From assembly GCA_016709725.1 (NCBI GenBank), contig JADJMG010000006.1, positions 357,335 to 421,334 of the forward strand: a stretch of DNA of 64,000 nt, read 5' to 3'. This document shows positions 10,289 to 20,140 of this stretch, one piece after another. Position 1 is the stretch's first letter. Each line of letters begins with the position of its first letter. The DNA comes from Bacteroidota bacterium. Its GTDB lineage: Bacteria; Bacteroidota; Bacteroidia; AKYH767-A; OLB10. Under the pieces are notes generated by a model, which saw nothing but the letters and a program-made list of their open reading frames with translations, made no database searches and was not told the DNA's origin. Position numbers and translations under genes: made by a program.

Positions 10289-10930
10289 TTATTTACGTCC
10301 AAAGTCCGCCGGTATCTCCCCCCAAACTTCCGTTTCCCATTTAAGGATTGGGTTTTTGTAGTCGTTGTTTTCCAGCCATTTTTCAGCTCTGTGAATCAAA
10401 TCAAACAACTCCCCATTCTTGCGATTCATTTCTAATTTGGTGCCGCATTTTTTTTTCTTGATCCAAACCATCGCCGTTTTGGAATCGGTGTACACAATTT
10501 TAGTGTGGAGCTCTTGCTGTTTTAATACGGCGAGTCCATGCACGATGGCTAAAAATTCTCCTACATTATTGGTCCCTTGTTCGTACGGTCCACGGTGAAA
10601 AATTTCATCCCGCGATTGAAAATCAACACCACGGTATTCTAATAATCCTGGATTACCACTGCACGCAGCATCCACACAAATACTATCCTTGTTCGGACTT
10701 CCTACATTACTTTTTGATGTGCTTGAAGTAGGAGAGAAGGAAGGGCTTGCTTTTTTATAAATATGTTTTGCAGGATTTTGCGAGTACGCTAATTCTGCTT
10801 CTTGTTTGTTCGGATACGATTTATATTTCGCATTAGGCCATCCTTCAATATTCTTTTTGCACTCGTCCCACGACGCATAAACACCCGGACGACGTCCTTC
10901 CCATACCGTATAAAATTTCTTCCCCGCCAT
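10289..10930 (-). CDS. Ribonuclease H with N-terminal viroplasmin (hybrid-binding) domain
   Basis: Residues 1-50 form the small hybrid-binding domain (KKFYTVWEGRRPGVYASWDECK, with W and G positions typical of the caulimovirus/RNase HI N-terminal module). After a low-complexity SSTSKSN linker comes an RNase H fold with acidic residues in VDAACSGNPG (D87), NVGEFLAIVHGL and VYTDSKTAM. The enzyme degrades RNA in RNA:DNA hybrids in the cytoplasm. At 213 residues it is full length. It stands alone, upstream of the four-enzyme cluster's 3' end and on the same strand. The single rnhA-type gene here is of the eukaryote-like H1 architecture common in Bacteroidota. Confidence 0.88.
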   Translation of the reverse strand: MAGKKFYTVWEGRRPGVYASWDECKKNIEGWPNAKYKSYPNKQEAELAYSQNPAKHIYKKASPSFSPTSSTSKSNVGSPNKDSICVDAACSGNPGLLEYRGVDFQSRDEIFHRGPYEQGTNNVGEFLAIVHGLAVLKQQELHTKIVYTDSKTAMVWIKKKKCGTKLEMNRKNGELFDLIHRAEKWLENNDYKNPILKWETEVWGEIPADFGRK

Positions 10931-11310
10931 GGTGCAAATTTAATCTAAAAAGAAATCTTTTGCTCACACTGTTCATAAATGAATCGAACAAAGACGATTA
11001 GAAATTGTTGCATAACTGCCTTTGTTTAACTTCAATCGACGTAAGTTTCCTCGAAGAAAATTTGCGTCCGCATCGAAATCATTTTGTATGTTCCGATAGC
11101 TATGGGGATTGCGCCTTTAGGCGAGAAATAAGTTGGAGGTTTGAGAGGGTTGCAGGCGATTCCTGGGCCGCCTGCGAGCTGCTTCGGCTTTCCTTGAGAG
11201 AAAATTAGCGAAGAGAAATTTGTTTAGCTCAGCCTTTGATATCATTTGAGAAAATTTACCTCAAATCAACATGATTAATGATTGCGAAGACTTGCAATAA
11301 TAAAATAAAA
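10931..11310. other. 380-base gap with a hairpin, no gene seen
   Basis: Both strands lack a convincing coding frame. GCAGGCG at 11152-11158 pairs with CGCCTGC at 11169-11175 around a 10-base loop. AGCGAAGAGAAA near 11207 repeats a motif also found near 4638. The region lies after the frameshifted amidotransferase gene and may hold its terminator. Confidence 0.4.
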
Positions 11311-12155
11311 TTAATTTTTCTCTACCAAACTATTCTCAATGATTTTACCAATGGAATCATTTAAGAATGCAGGGATAATACAATTTTGTGTTAAGTTAAT
11401 TTTATCCGGATCGTTCAAATGCAATAACATCTCATTGTATTTATCTTGTCCGTGATGCTTCACCACAATTTCTTTTTGTCTGAACGCAATAAATAATGCA
11501 ACATCCCAACGGGATCTGCTTCGGGATGAAATTGTGTGCCGATCATCTCTGGACTAAAACGAAATCCCATCACGGCTCGTTCGTAATCAACATGCGAACG
11601 GTCTTTTTCAATCGCTAAAATTTCAACACCTAGTTTTTCGAGACGTTTAATATCGGGTTGTACTACTTGCCAATCTCTGCTATCCACCGCATGAAAAGGA
11701 TCGGGTAATTCTTCAAAACAAACTTCTTTTTTACCTGCTTCCGTCTTATGAATTGGAAAAATTCCAAACGCTGTAGAGTGACGTTTTATCACATCAGCAA
11801 CATCCAAATGTCGACTCATCAATTGGAACGAATGACAAATAAAGAAAACGAATTTTTTATTTTTGGCTGAAGATTTGTTATGATTCCAAAGGGTATCGAT
11901 TAAATTGAAATATTCTTTTTCCCATTGTGCACCTACATCTTCAAGTGGACTCCCAGGTCCGCCGGTGCTGATGTAAATATCAAAACTATCATCTGGAATC
12001 TCATCTTTAAAGCGAACATCAAAAATTTTCCACCTTAGTTTAAAAGGATAGGTGACTATATGTTCGTTTAGAATAGACTGTATTCCTCTCATTCCCTCAT
12101 TCGGCTCGTTGTTATAGAGGTCGAGGATCGCTACATTAATTGTTTGGTTTTCCAT
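11311..12155 (-). CDS. Class I glutamine amidotransferase-like protein (3' frameshift), member of a four-enzyme cluster
   Basis: The fold is a class I GATase (GuaA N-domain type). The oxyanion/early motif is STGGPGSPLED, the nucleophile region is FFICHSFQLM (Cys in place of the usual GxCxG context), and the His/Glu pair is in GTQFHPEADP. The C-terminal frame is lost at KKKLW because one A is missing near 11468. Restoring it gives KKKIVVKHHGQDKYNEMLLHL and continues to the stop at 11311, for 281 residues. It is the last gene of a co-directional set after an esterase, an ATP-grasp ligase and a carboxylate-amine ligase, with a gap of 84 bases. It may supply ammonia or cleave a gamma-glutamyl amide in that pathway (inference). 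It is not GMP synthase itself. Confidence 0.78.
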
Positions 12156-12239
12156 CTCACAACTGCAAAGCGTAAACCCAGCAGTTTTCTATTTTCTTAG
12201 ATTAATTTAATTTTTAGAAAATGCAATACTATTTAAACG

Positions 12240-13337
12240 TTACAATCCTTGATTAGTTTCACTGACAATATAATCCACTACATCTTTTAAGTCGCCGGTT
12301 GCTTCATAGATCTTTAACTGTCTATCCGCCCCGGTTCCATTTTCAAGCATTTTTTCGATATACTTGATTTCATGACGAGAACCCAGTTCATCCACTACGT
12401 CATCTACAAATTCCAATAATTCGTAAATGAGGTCTTTGGTAGGAACTTCTTCTTGTTTTCCAAAATCAATTAAGCTTCCATTTATTCCATAGCGTGCCGC
12501 TCTCCATTTATTTTCGTTGATTAAAGCCCGACTATAATTTCTGAAAGATAAATTAGCTTTCATGAGCTTGTAAATTTTTGCCACTACGGCTTGAATTAAG
12601 GCCGCCAAAGCAATGGTTTCATCCGTGCGCATTGGAATGTCACAAATGCGAAATTCGATCGTCTCAAAGAAAGGATGTAATCTTAAATCCCACCAAATTT
12701 TCTTTCCATTGTCGATGCAATTGGTTTTGATGAGCAAATTCACATAGCTATCGTACTCAGCAACACTTTCAAAATATTCGGGAATACCAGTACGGGGAAA
12801 TTTATCGAAAACCTTGGTACGATACGCTTGAAATCCAGTATTTCTTCCTAGCCAAAACGGAGAGTTCGCAGAAAGTGCGTAGATATGAGGAAGAAAATAA
12901 CGAGCTTGGTTCATCAGTTGTAAACCAATTTCACGATTCGGAATTCCGACATGTACATGCAATCCAAAAATTAAATTTCCTCTTGCTGTGTCTTGTAATT
13001 TATCAACGATTTCATGATAACGCGGATGATCCGTAATTTCTTGATCTTGCCAGCGTGAAAAAGGATGTGTTCCAGCAGCACCAAAGACAAGACCTTGTTT
13101 CGCTGCAATTTCACCAATCATTTTTCGCAAGTAAGTAACTTCACGGCGGGCTTCATCAATGTCTTTGCAGATATTGGTTCCCACTTCCACCACACTTTGG
13201 TGCATTTCTGCTTTTACTTGCTCCTTCAGCGTCGTCTTACCACCCTCTACAATTTGGTGCATGTGACTGCGCAATTCACGAGTTTCGGGGTCAATAATTT
13301 GAAATTCCTCTTCAATCCCTAAGGTAAACATGGTCAT
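12240..13337 (-). CDS. Carboxylate-amine ligase of the YbdK / GCS2 family
   Basis: The protein has 365 residues and starts MTMFTLGIEEEFQIID, where GIEEEF is the ATP/metal motif of the GCS2 group. Further landmarks are HVHVGIPN, the charged ETIEFRICDIPMRTDE block and NKWRAARYG. E. coli YbdK shows weak glutamate-cysteine ligase activity, but family members join various carboxylates to amines using ATP, so the true substrates are unknown. Genes on either side encode an ATP-grasp ligase (103 bases upstream) and an amidotransferase (84 bases downstream) on the same strand, which supports a shared pathway for a peptide-like metabolite. Met3 is an equally good start. No frameshift is seen. Confidence 0.88.
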   Translation of the reverse strand: MTMFTLGIEEEFQIIDPETRELRSHMHQIVEGGKTTLKEQVKAEMHQSVVEVGTNICKDIDEARREVTYLRKMIGEIAAKQGLVFGAAGTHPFSRWQDQEITDHPRYHEIVDKLQDTARGNLIFGLHVHVGIPNREIGLQLMNQARYFLPHIYALSANSPFWLGRNTGFQAYRTKVFDKFPRTGIPEYFESVAEYDSYVNLLIKTNCIDNGKKIWWDLRLHPFFETIEFRICDIPMRTDETIALAALIQAVVAKIYKLMKANLSFRNYSRALINENKWRAARYGINGSLIDFGKQEEVPTKDLIYELLEFVDDVVDELGSRHEIKYIEKMLENGTGADRQLKIYEATGDLKDVVDYIVSETNQGL

Positions 13338-13440
13338 AATTATTCGGATTGTTTTTGATGGGTGAGTCGTTGTTTTATTTTAAAAATACACTCCGTCAAT
13401 CTGGATTGCAAATTGACGGAGTGGGGATAACTAATTTAAT

Positions 13441-14442
13441 TTATTTTTCAGATATTTCACCGACATGCTTAAACGACGGTACTGCGTTACCGATAGCTTT
13501 TCCCATGGTAGCCGTCTTCATATACGTGCCCCAAGTTAAGTTATCTGCATTTTCTTTATGTGCTTTTGCACGGTTGATACACATCATAGCAGCCGCTTCA
13601 ATAACCCAATCGAAATTCTCTTGACCTACGCTGTTAATGTCAGCGTCTGGTGCAGGATTGCAAAAATCGATGGCATAAGGAATACCATCACGAACAGCAA
13701 ATTCAACCGTATTGAAATCATACCCTAAAGCTTCGTTTAAACGGAACGTATAATCACGAAGGGTGTCTAGCATTTTTTGATCGGCATTGAATTTATTATG
13801 CACATAACGCAAATGATGTGGGTTACGTGGCTCATATTCCATGATGCGAATGTTATCTTGACCAATGCAATAAATTCGATAGTAAGAATCGAATTTAATC
13901 TCTTCTTGAAGCAACATCACAAGTTGTCCAGTGGTTTGATGCGATTGAAAAAATCCATCCGGTGTATCCAACTGATAAACGTTCTTCCATCCTCCTCCAG
14001 AATGCGGTTTCATGTATACGGGAAAGCCGGTGTATTCAAACATTCCTTGCCAATCCATCGGCATGGCGAGGTTGCGGAATGACTCTTCACTCGTATCGGT
14101 TGGCCATTCGTTAGAAGGTAATAAGCAAGTTTTAGGAACGGGAATTCCTAAACGCGTAGCTAAGCAATTATTAAAGAATTTCTCATCGGCACTCCACCAA
14201 AACGGATTATTGAGGACTGCAGTTCCATTCAGGGCAGCGTTCTTCAAAAAGGCTCTGTAAAAGGGCACATCTTGCGAAATTCTGTCCATAATAACGTGGT
14301 ATTCAGAAGTTTCACCTTGAATAACTTTGTCGATCTTTAGAATTTCTGCATGAATTCCTTTGATGTTTTTAGAGTTAATTCTTTCTACAAGCGCATCGGG
14401 GAAGCTGCGCTCCTTGCCATGCATTATTCCTATCCGTTTCAT
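13441..14442 (-). CDS. ATP-grasp domain ligase (RimK-like), member of a four-enzyme cluster
   Basis: This 333-residue protein has the ATP-grasp layout. The N-terminal part reads KRIGIMHGKERSFPDALVERI. The central part has the nucleotide-binding lysine and glycine loop (YMKPHSGGGWKNVY). The C-terminal metal-binding part is NTVEFAVRDGIPYAIDFCNPAPDAD, where Glu, Asp and Asn would hold magnesium. Such enzymes form amide bonds through an acyl phosphate. Start and length are natural; no frameshift is visible. It lies 128 bases after the esterase and 103 bases before the YbdK-type ligase, all on the minus strand. The substrate is unknown; a peptide or amino-acid-derived product is inferred from two ATP-dependent ligases in one cluster. 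Confidence 0.82.
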   Translation of the reverse strand: MKRIGIMHGKERSFPDALVERINSKNIKGIHAEILKIDKVIQGETSEYHVIMDRISQDVPFYRAFLKNAALNGTAVLNNPFWWSADEKFFNNCLATRLGIPVPKTCLLPSNEWPTDTSEESFRNLAMPMDWQGMFEYTGFPVYMKPHSGGGWKNVYQLDTPDGFFQSHQTTGQLVMLLQEEIKFDSYYRIYCIGQDNIRIMEYEPRNPHHLRYVHNKFNADQKMLDTLRDYTFRLNEALGYDFNTVEFAVRDGIPYAIDFCNPAPDADINSVGQENFDWVIEAAAMMCINRAKAHKENADNLTWGTYMKTATMGKAIGNAVPSFKHVGEISEK

Positions 14443-14570
14443 AATAATTTTGCTTTAAATTGATGTACGAAGGTATAAAATATCGAGATGTCCTTTTCCT
14501 TTTTTGTCAACAATTCTTCCTATGAAAGGGGTAAATTTACCTTCCAACGTAAGAATCAATAGCTGCCTAT

Positions 14571-15281
14571 TTAAAATTGCATTCTTCCGAGGTAAGTAGG
14601 AAGCATTTCGCGCCAAGCGGGCCAATCATGGGGCATTCCAGGGCGGATATCGAGCCAATAAGGCATGCCTTTGTTCGACATGATTTCGGCTAATCGTTTA
14701 TTTTGAGGGAGACAAAAATCTTCTTCGCCTACACCGATTACAATGCCCATTTTCCACAAATTTTCATCGTTTAAGCCTCCTAAAAAGTCGACTGGATTAT
14801 TGTAGTACACATTTTCGTCATAGTACCCATCCATATGGTTCGTGATATCAAAAGCACCACCCATACTGTAAACATTTGAAACCACTTGAGGATGACGAAA
14901 AGCAAAGTTAATAGCTTGGTAGCCACCAAAACTGCAACCCGCCACCGTCACTTGAGAATGTCCCGTTTCATGGCAAGCACGACTCACCACTTCTTCCAAA
15001 ATAAATTTATCATAAACGGTATGTCGACGAATTCGCTCTCCAGGGTGAATCATTTCTTGATAAAAGGAATGCTCATCTACACTGTCGGGACAATAAATTT
15101 TTACCAGTCCATTATTCACAAACCATGCAACGCTATCAATCAAATGAAAGTCCTTGTTTTGATGATAAGTACCCATTGAAGTTGGGAAAATGATGATGGG
15201 TTTACCACCCGTACCAAATACTAGCATATCGGTTTCTTGTCCTAAAACGGGTGAAAACCATTTAATATGTTCTTCTTGCAT
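14571..15281 (-). CDS. Alpha/beta-hydrolase esterase (esterase D-like), first gene of the four-enzyme cluster
   Basis: The 236-residue form starting MQEEHIKWFSPVLGQ is preferred over an in-frame Met 38 codons upstream, because the extra segment is low-quality and outside the fold. The nucleophile elbow is AGCSFGGYQA. The terminal catalytic His is in PGMPHDWPAW, and an acidic residue precedes it in GVGEEDFCLPQ. HPGERIRRHTVYDKFILEEV resembles the esterase/DUF3327 group that acts on activated or amide-linked acyl groups. No signal peptide, so it is cytoplasmic. Its promoter region faces that of the divergent glcD-type gene (150 bases). It likely trims or transfers the product built by the downstream ligases (inference). 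Confidence 0.8.
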   Translation of the reverse strand: MQEEHIKWFSPVLGQETDMLVFGTGGKPIIIFPTSMGTYHQNKDFHLIDSVAWFVNNGLVKIYCPDSVDEHSFYQEMIHPGERIRRHTVYDKFILEEVVSRACHETGHSQVTVAGCSFGGYQAINFAFRHPQVVSNVYSMGGAFDITNHMDGYYDENVYYNNPVDFLGGLNDENLWKMGIVIGVGEEDFCLPQNKRLAEIMSNKGMPYWLDIRPGMPHDWPAWREMLPTYLGRMQF

Positions 15282-15418
15282 AGAGATTTTTTTGTTGATT
15301 TGTAAAAATAGGTAATGTTGGTGAAAGGCATAGCAACATGGGATGCTGAAATGGGAAAATTGTGGATATTTTTTTAATACTTTATGTTTACTCAATAGGG
15401 GATCCCTGCTTTGATTGG

Positions 15419-15426
15419 TAGCTTTG
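15419..15426 (+). promoter_or_regulatory. Possible -7 element of the glcD-type gene
   Basis: TAGCTTTG matches TAnnTTTG and ends only 4 bases before the ATG at 15431, which would give a nearly leaderless transcript. No TTTG is found 19 bases upstream, so support is limited. Confidence 0.35.
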
Positions 15427-15430
15427 CACC

Positions 15431-16837
15431 ATGTTTACGTATCAATCCACGCTCAGCAAAACGCAACTCGATGAGTTGGTTCTAATTTGTGGAGCAAGCC
15501 ATGTGTTGTTCAAGGAAGATGAAAAGGAAGTTTATGGAAGTGATGAAACGGAGGATTATTTTTTTGTTCCTGCCGTAGTCGTTAAGCCTTCTACAGCTGA
15601 TGAGATTTCTAAAATTATGAAACTCGCCAATCGCGATGGGATTCCAGTCACACCTCGAGGAGCAGGTACTGGTTTGAGTGGTGGCGCCCTTCCTATTTTT
15701 GGAGGTATCGTCTTATCAACAGAACGATTAAATCGAATTATTGAAATCGACGAACGTAATTTGCAAGCTACCGTTGAGCCTGGAGTAATTAATCAAATTT
15801 TTCGAGATGCGGTGGAAGAGAAAGGATTGTTTTATCCTCCGGATCCTGCCAGCAGAGGAAGTTGTTTTTTAGGAGGAAATCTGGCTGAAAATGCCGGTGG
15901 ACCCAAGGCCGTGAAGTACGGCACCACGAAGGATTATGTATTGAATTGCGAAGTCGTGCTTCCAACAGGGGAAATCATCTGGACAGGAGCCAATGTGTTG
16001 AAGAATTCGACCGGCTATAATTTAACACAATTGATTGTTGGTAGTGAAGGCACATTAGGCATCATTACAAAAATTGTTTTCCGATTGATTCCTTTGCCTA
16101 CCCAAAATTTATTAATGCTGGTTCCATTTTTCTCTCCTGAAAAAGCTTGTGAAGCGGTGTCTGCTGTTTTCAGAGCAGGCTTTACACCTTCAGCAATGGA
16201 ATTCATGGAGCGTGATGCCATCGACTTCGTATTGAAGTTTGTGGATGTGAAATTAGCTGTGAAGGAAGAACACAAAGCGCATTTGTTGATTGAAGTGGAT
16301 GGTCACGATTTAGATGCACTTTTTAAAGATTGTGAAAAAATTACAGAGATCATGTACGAATTTGAATGTGACGAAGTGTTGTTTGCTGATACCGCTCAAC
16401 AAAAAAATGATTTGTGGCGGATGCGAAGAGCAGTCGGTGAAGCGGTGAAATCACATTCTATTTACAAGGAAGAAGATACTGTGGTTCCTCGTGCTGAACT
16501 TCCCGTATTATTGAGAGGCGTGAAGGAGATAGGAGCGAAGTATGGATTTAAATCGGTTTGTTACGGACATGCTGGCGATGGGAATTTACATGTGAATATT
16601 ATCAAGGATACCATGAGCGATTCCGACTGGGAGAACAAAGTTCCCTTGGGTATTCGTGAAATATTTGAGCTTTGTGTAAAACTTAAAGGAACGATTTCGG
16701 GTGAACACGGTATTGGTTTTGTCCAAAAGTCGTATATGGATATTCCATTTGATGCCAGTACTTTAGCGTTACAAAAAGGTATTAAATCACTTTTTGATCC
16801 AAAAGGCGTACTTAATCCTGGAAAGATGTTCGAATAA
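15431..16837 (+). CDS. FAD-linked oxidase, GlcD / D-lactate dehydrogenase family
   Basis: The 468-residue protein has an N-terminal FAD-binding PCMH domain (PRGAGTGLSGGALP, then GSCFLGGNLAENAGGPKAVK) and a C-terminal FAD-oxidase domain (VCYGHAGDGNLHVNI, GTISGEHGIG). It oxidises a 2-hydroxy acid such as glycolate or D-lactate to the 2-oxo acid. In a single-polypeptide arrangement like this one, D-lactate is at least as likely as glycolate, since no GlcE or GlcF gene follows. It has no signal peptide; a cytoplasmic or peripheral membrane location is expected. It is divergent from the esterase cluster and unlinked to the next gene. The frame is intact, unlike many neighbours. Confidence 0.87.
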   Translation: MFTYQSTLSKTQLDELVLICGASHVLFKEDEKEVYGSDETEDYFFVPAVVVKPSTADEISKIMKLANRDGIPVTPRGAGTGLSGGALPIFGGIVLSTERLNRIIEIDERNLQATVEPGVINQIFRDAVEEKGLFYPPDPASRGSCFLGGNLAENAGGPKAVKYGTTKDYVLNCEVVLPTGEIIWTGANVLKNSTGYNLTQLIVGSEGTLGIITKIVFRLIPLPTQNLLMLVPFFSPEKACEAVSAVFRAGFTPSAMEFMERDAIDFVLKFVDVKLAVKEEHKAHLLIEVDGHDLDALFKDCEKITEIMYEFECDEVLFADTAQQKNDLWRMRRAVGEAVKSHSIYKEEDTVVPRAELPVLLRGVKEIGAKYGFKSVCYGHAGDGNLHVNIIKDTMSDSDWENKVPLGIREIFELCVKLKGTISGEHGIGFVQKSYMDIPFDASTLALQKGIKSLFDPKGVLNPGKMFE

Positions 16838-16918
16838 TCGGCTTGCAAGGTTGACGTTTTCCTCCGAAATTAGAAACTATAATACGCTTTTTTGCGTTGA
16901 ATAGAGATATAGTACGTG

Positions 16919-18378
16919 ATGATGAATCGTTGGATTTTATTTCTTGTTTTTATTTGCATGTCGATTTCGAAAGTCGATGCACAAGAAATGTGGGGTCCTT
17001 CACACAGTAATTACGCCGGACAATATGGTCTCGACTTAAATCCTGCTTCTATTGTTGGTGTTCCTTATCGATGGGAAATTCACTTTTTATCGATGGACGC
17101 ATCGATCCTGAATAATTACATGTATTTGAAGAGTCAAAGTAAACTCATAACAAAAAGTTTTAGAGGGGAATCTATTGATGAAGATAAACTAACCGATCGT
17201 TATACTAAAAGTCCAAACAAGTTTGGCTATGGTTCAGCGTTTGTGAAATACCCTGCTTTTATTTGGTCTGCTAAAAAATGGTCAGCAGGATTTCATCTTT
17301 CTACTCGCGCAGAGCTAAGTGCTTCTAATGTTCCCTATCATTTAGCAAAATATTTAAAGGAAGGCTTTGATTACGATCCCCAGCAGAATATTCCTTATGA
17401 AGTTCGAAATGCAAAGGTGGCCGTTTTGAATTGGCATGAGCTGGGTATCACTTTTGGACATGTGCTGAAAGATGATCAAGAATATTTTATAACGGGTGGC
17501 ATTACCGTAAACTCTTTGTACGGATTAAATGCGTTGTATTTGAATTTAGATTACGCGGATTATATTGTTCCTGCCGATTCTTTGCTTGTCGTGAATGATA
17601 TCGTTGCAGAGTATGGTCACGCCTTGCCAGAGAATGGAACAGGAGGCGGTGATAGCCCTTTAGCAAAACGCGGCTATGGATATTCTTTTACAACCGGTGT
17701 GCAAGTATATAAAAATCGAAACGATAATTTTTATAATCCTTGTAAACGAAATAAAGGCGAAAAACCTTACGACTATCGTTTGGGTGTTTCATTGATTGAT
17801 GTAGGTTATTTGAATTATACGAGTGGAACACGCACTTATGCCTTTAATCATCTTAACACGGATTGGTATGGTGTTGATACCACTTCTTTTGGTGGATTGG
17901 TACAAACCGATTCTATTCTGAGTGAACAGTTTTATGGAAATTATCGTCAGTCACGCGATAAAAGAAAGTTGACGATGTATCTACCCACCGCAGCTTCCGT
18001 GCAGTTTGATGTTGCATTTACAGAAAATTATTTTATTAATTTAAGTGTGATTCAGCGTGTTCCGCTGGGAAAGAATTCAATTCGAAGAGCGAATCAAATT
18101 GCACTTACTCCGCGATTCGAGTCGCGCAGAATCGAAATTGCATTGCCTATTTCGTATTATGAGTTGTTTCGACCTCGCGTAGGATTAAGTTTCCGTTTTG
18201 GTGTATTCACCATCGGTACGGATATGATCGGTCCTTTCTAGGTCTCACGGATTCTTACGGGGCGGATTTGTATATGGGAATTGCTTGGCGTAACTTTGGT
18301 GGATGTGATGGAAATAATAACCGCGCAAGACGAAAGTCTAAAATTGAAAATTGTTTTGATATGAAGAAATCGAATTGA
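16919..18378 (+). CDS. Secreted Bacteroidota protein, DUF5723-like, paralogue 1 (3' frameshift)
   Basis: A signal peptide (MMNRWILFLVFICMSISKVDA) is followed by QEMWGPSHSNYAGQYGLDLNPASI, the opening of a Bacteroidota family with an all-beta, possibly outer-membrane-barrel character. A stop appears after GTDMIGPF because one T is missing in CCTTTC near 18236. Adding it gives FLGLTDSYGADLYMGIAWRNF, which aligns with the intact C-terminus of the next gene and ends at 18378 (486 residues). The gene is about 75% similar by eye to its downstream neighbour, with all landmark blocks in the same order. GTG at 16916 precedes two ATGs; 16919 is taken. Function unknown; the architecture suggests a surface or outer-membrane structural protein. 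Confidence 0.75.
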
Positions 18379-18618
18379 TTTATGAATGAAAAAGCATTTT
18401 TTTGAATTGTTTTTTCAATATTAAATTAATCACTAAAGCTTGTTTTATATAGATAGTGTTGAAAAATTTCGTTGTTCCTTTTTCTTTAGGGCTTTTTTAA
18501 GGGTTTAAATGCATTTCAATTTTTGATTTAACGATGTAAGATTGAGCTTGCTTTTGCTTATAAAATCTGAAACTATCCAATATTTCCGTCCGTTGAAAAT
18601 TAGATGTATACTATTAAT

Positions 18619-20070
18619 ATGAGACGTTCGATCTTAATGTTTGCTATTTCTTTTTTGTCGATTTCAAATGTCGGTGCTCAAGAAATGTGGGGTGCTGCGA
18701 ATAGCAATTATGCAGGACAATATGGAGTTGGTTTAAATCCGGCTTCTATAGTAGGTGTTCCTTACCGTTGGGAAATTCATTTTTTGTCGATGGATGCTTC
18801 GGTCATGAATAATTACCTGTATTTAAAAAGTCAGAGTAAATTTCTGTCTAAGAGTTTTAAAGGGGAATCCTTCGAGAGCGAAAAAATTACGGATCTCTAC
18901 TCAAAGAATCCGGAAAAGTTTGCTTATGGGTCCATGAATTTAAATTATCCTTCGTTTATATGGGCAGGGAAAAAATGGTCGGCAGGATTCCATCTATCCA
19001 CCCGATTAGAGGTGAGTGCAACCAATATACCTTATCATCTTGCTAAACACTTGAAAGAGGGGTTTGAATATGAACAACAGCAAAATACCCGATATGAAGT
19101 AAAAGATGCAAGAGCTGCACTATTAAATTGGCACGAAATCGGATTGACATTTGCTGGAGTATTATTCGACAATCAAAAATATTATATTGCAGGTGGAATT
19201 ACAGTGAACAATTTATATGGATTAAATGCCATGTATTTGGACATTGAGCATGCTGATTATATTGTTCCTACTGATACTTTATTAACTGTGTATGACTTTG
19301 CAGCAGAATATGGACATGCTTTGCCTGATAATGGAACGAAAGGTGGAGATGATCCATTAGCCAAACGCGGTTATGGATATTCTTTTACGACTGGCTTTCA
19401 GATTTACAAAAATAGAAATGAGAATTTTTATGATCCATGTCTCAAAACGAAAGGTGAAAAACCTTATGATTACAGATTGGGAATTTCAATGATAGATGTA
19501 GGATATTTGAAGTATACAAAAGGAACACGTACGTATAGTTTCGATCATCTTAGTACCGATTGGCTCGGTATTGACACTACTAATTTTGAAGGAGTGGAGC
19601 AAGCGGACTCAATCTTGAGTCAAAATTTTTATGGAAAATTTCGTGAGTCGAGAGATGAGCATGAGTTGACCGTTTTTCTTCCGACTGCACTATCAGTACA
19701 AATGGATGTTCCATTTAACGGAAATTTTTATGTCAATTTAAGTGTGATTCAACGTGTGCCGCTCGGTAAATATTCGATACGAAGAGCAAACCAAATTGCC
19801 ATTACACCTCGCTTTGAATCCCGAAGGATTGAAATAGCATTGCCCGTTTCTTATTACGAATTATTTCGTCCTCGAGTAGGGTTGAGCTTTCGATACAATA
19901 TTTTTACCATTGGAACCGATATGATAAGCCCATTAATGGGGATTACCGATTCTTATGGTGCTGATTTGTATTTCGGAATCTCATGGCGAAATTTCAAAAG
20001 TTGCGGAGAAAACAGTCGTAAAAGCAAACGTAAAGTGAATAAAAAAAATCACTTTACTGATTTCAACTAG
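18619..20070 (+). CDS. Secreted Bacteroidota protein, DUF5723-like, paralogue 2
   Basis: It starts with the signal peptide MRRSILMFAISFLSISNVGA and then QEMWGAANSNYAGQYGVGL, nearly identical to paralogue 1. An in-frame Met at 18604 would only add five residues before the signal. Shared blocks include VGVPYRWEIHFLSMDAS, KKWSAGFHLSTR, LAKRGYGYSFTTG and PRFESRRIEIALP. The intact ending, ITDSYGADLYFGISWRNFKSCG, has a basic serine/lysine-rich tail. The 225-base spacer from paralogue 1 has no feature I recognise. The pair looks like a local tandem duplication that has diverged at many synonymous and some conservative positions. No T9SS sorting domain is seen, so an outer-membrane or periplasmic home is more likely than export by T9SS. 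Confidence 0.75.
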   Translation: MRRSILMFAISFLSISNVGAQEMWGAANSNYAGQYGVGLNPASIVGVPYRWEIHFLSMDASVMNNYLYLKSQSKFLSKSFKGESFESEKITDLYSKNPEKFAYGSMNLNYPSFIWAGKKWSAGFHLSTRLEVSATNIPYHLAKHLKEGFEYEQQQNTRYEVKDARAALLNWHEIGLTFAGVLFDNQKYYIAGGITVNNLYGLNAMYLDIEHADYIVPTDTLLTVYDFAAEYGHALPDNGTKGGDDPLAKRGYGYSFTTGFQIYKNRNENFYDPCLKTKGEKPYDYRLGISMIDVGYLKYTKGTRTYSFDHLSTDWLGIDTTNFEGVEQADSILSQNFYGKFRESRDEHELTVFLPTALSVQMDVPFNGNFYVNLSVIQRVPLGKYSIRRANQIAITPRFESRRIEIALPVSYYELFRPRVGLSFRYNIFTIGTDMISPLMGITDSYGADLYFGISWRNFKSCGENSRKSKRKVNKKNHFTDFN

Positions 20071-20140
20071 TTGAAGAATCAGCGGTAAATAGCAATTTTA
20101 TTTTCTGTATTTTTTCATTCCAGGCTCGATACATGCCCTC

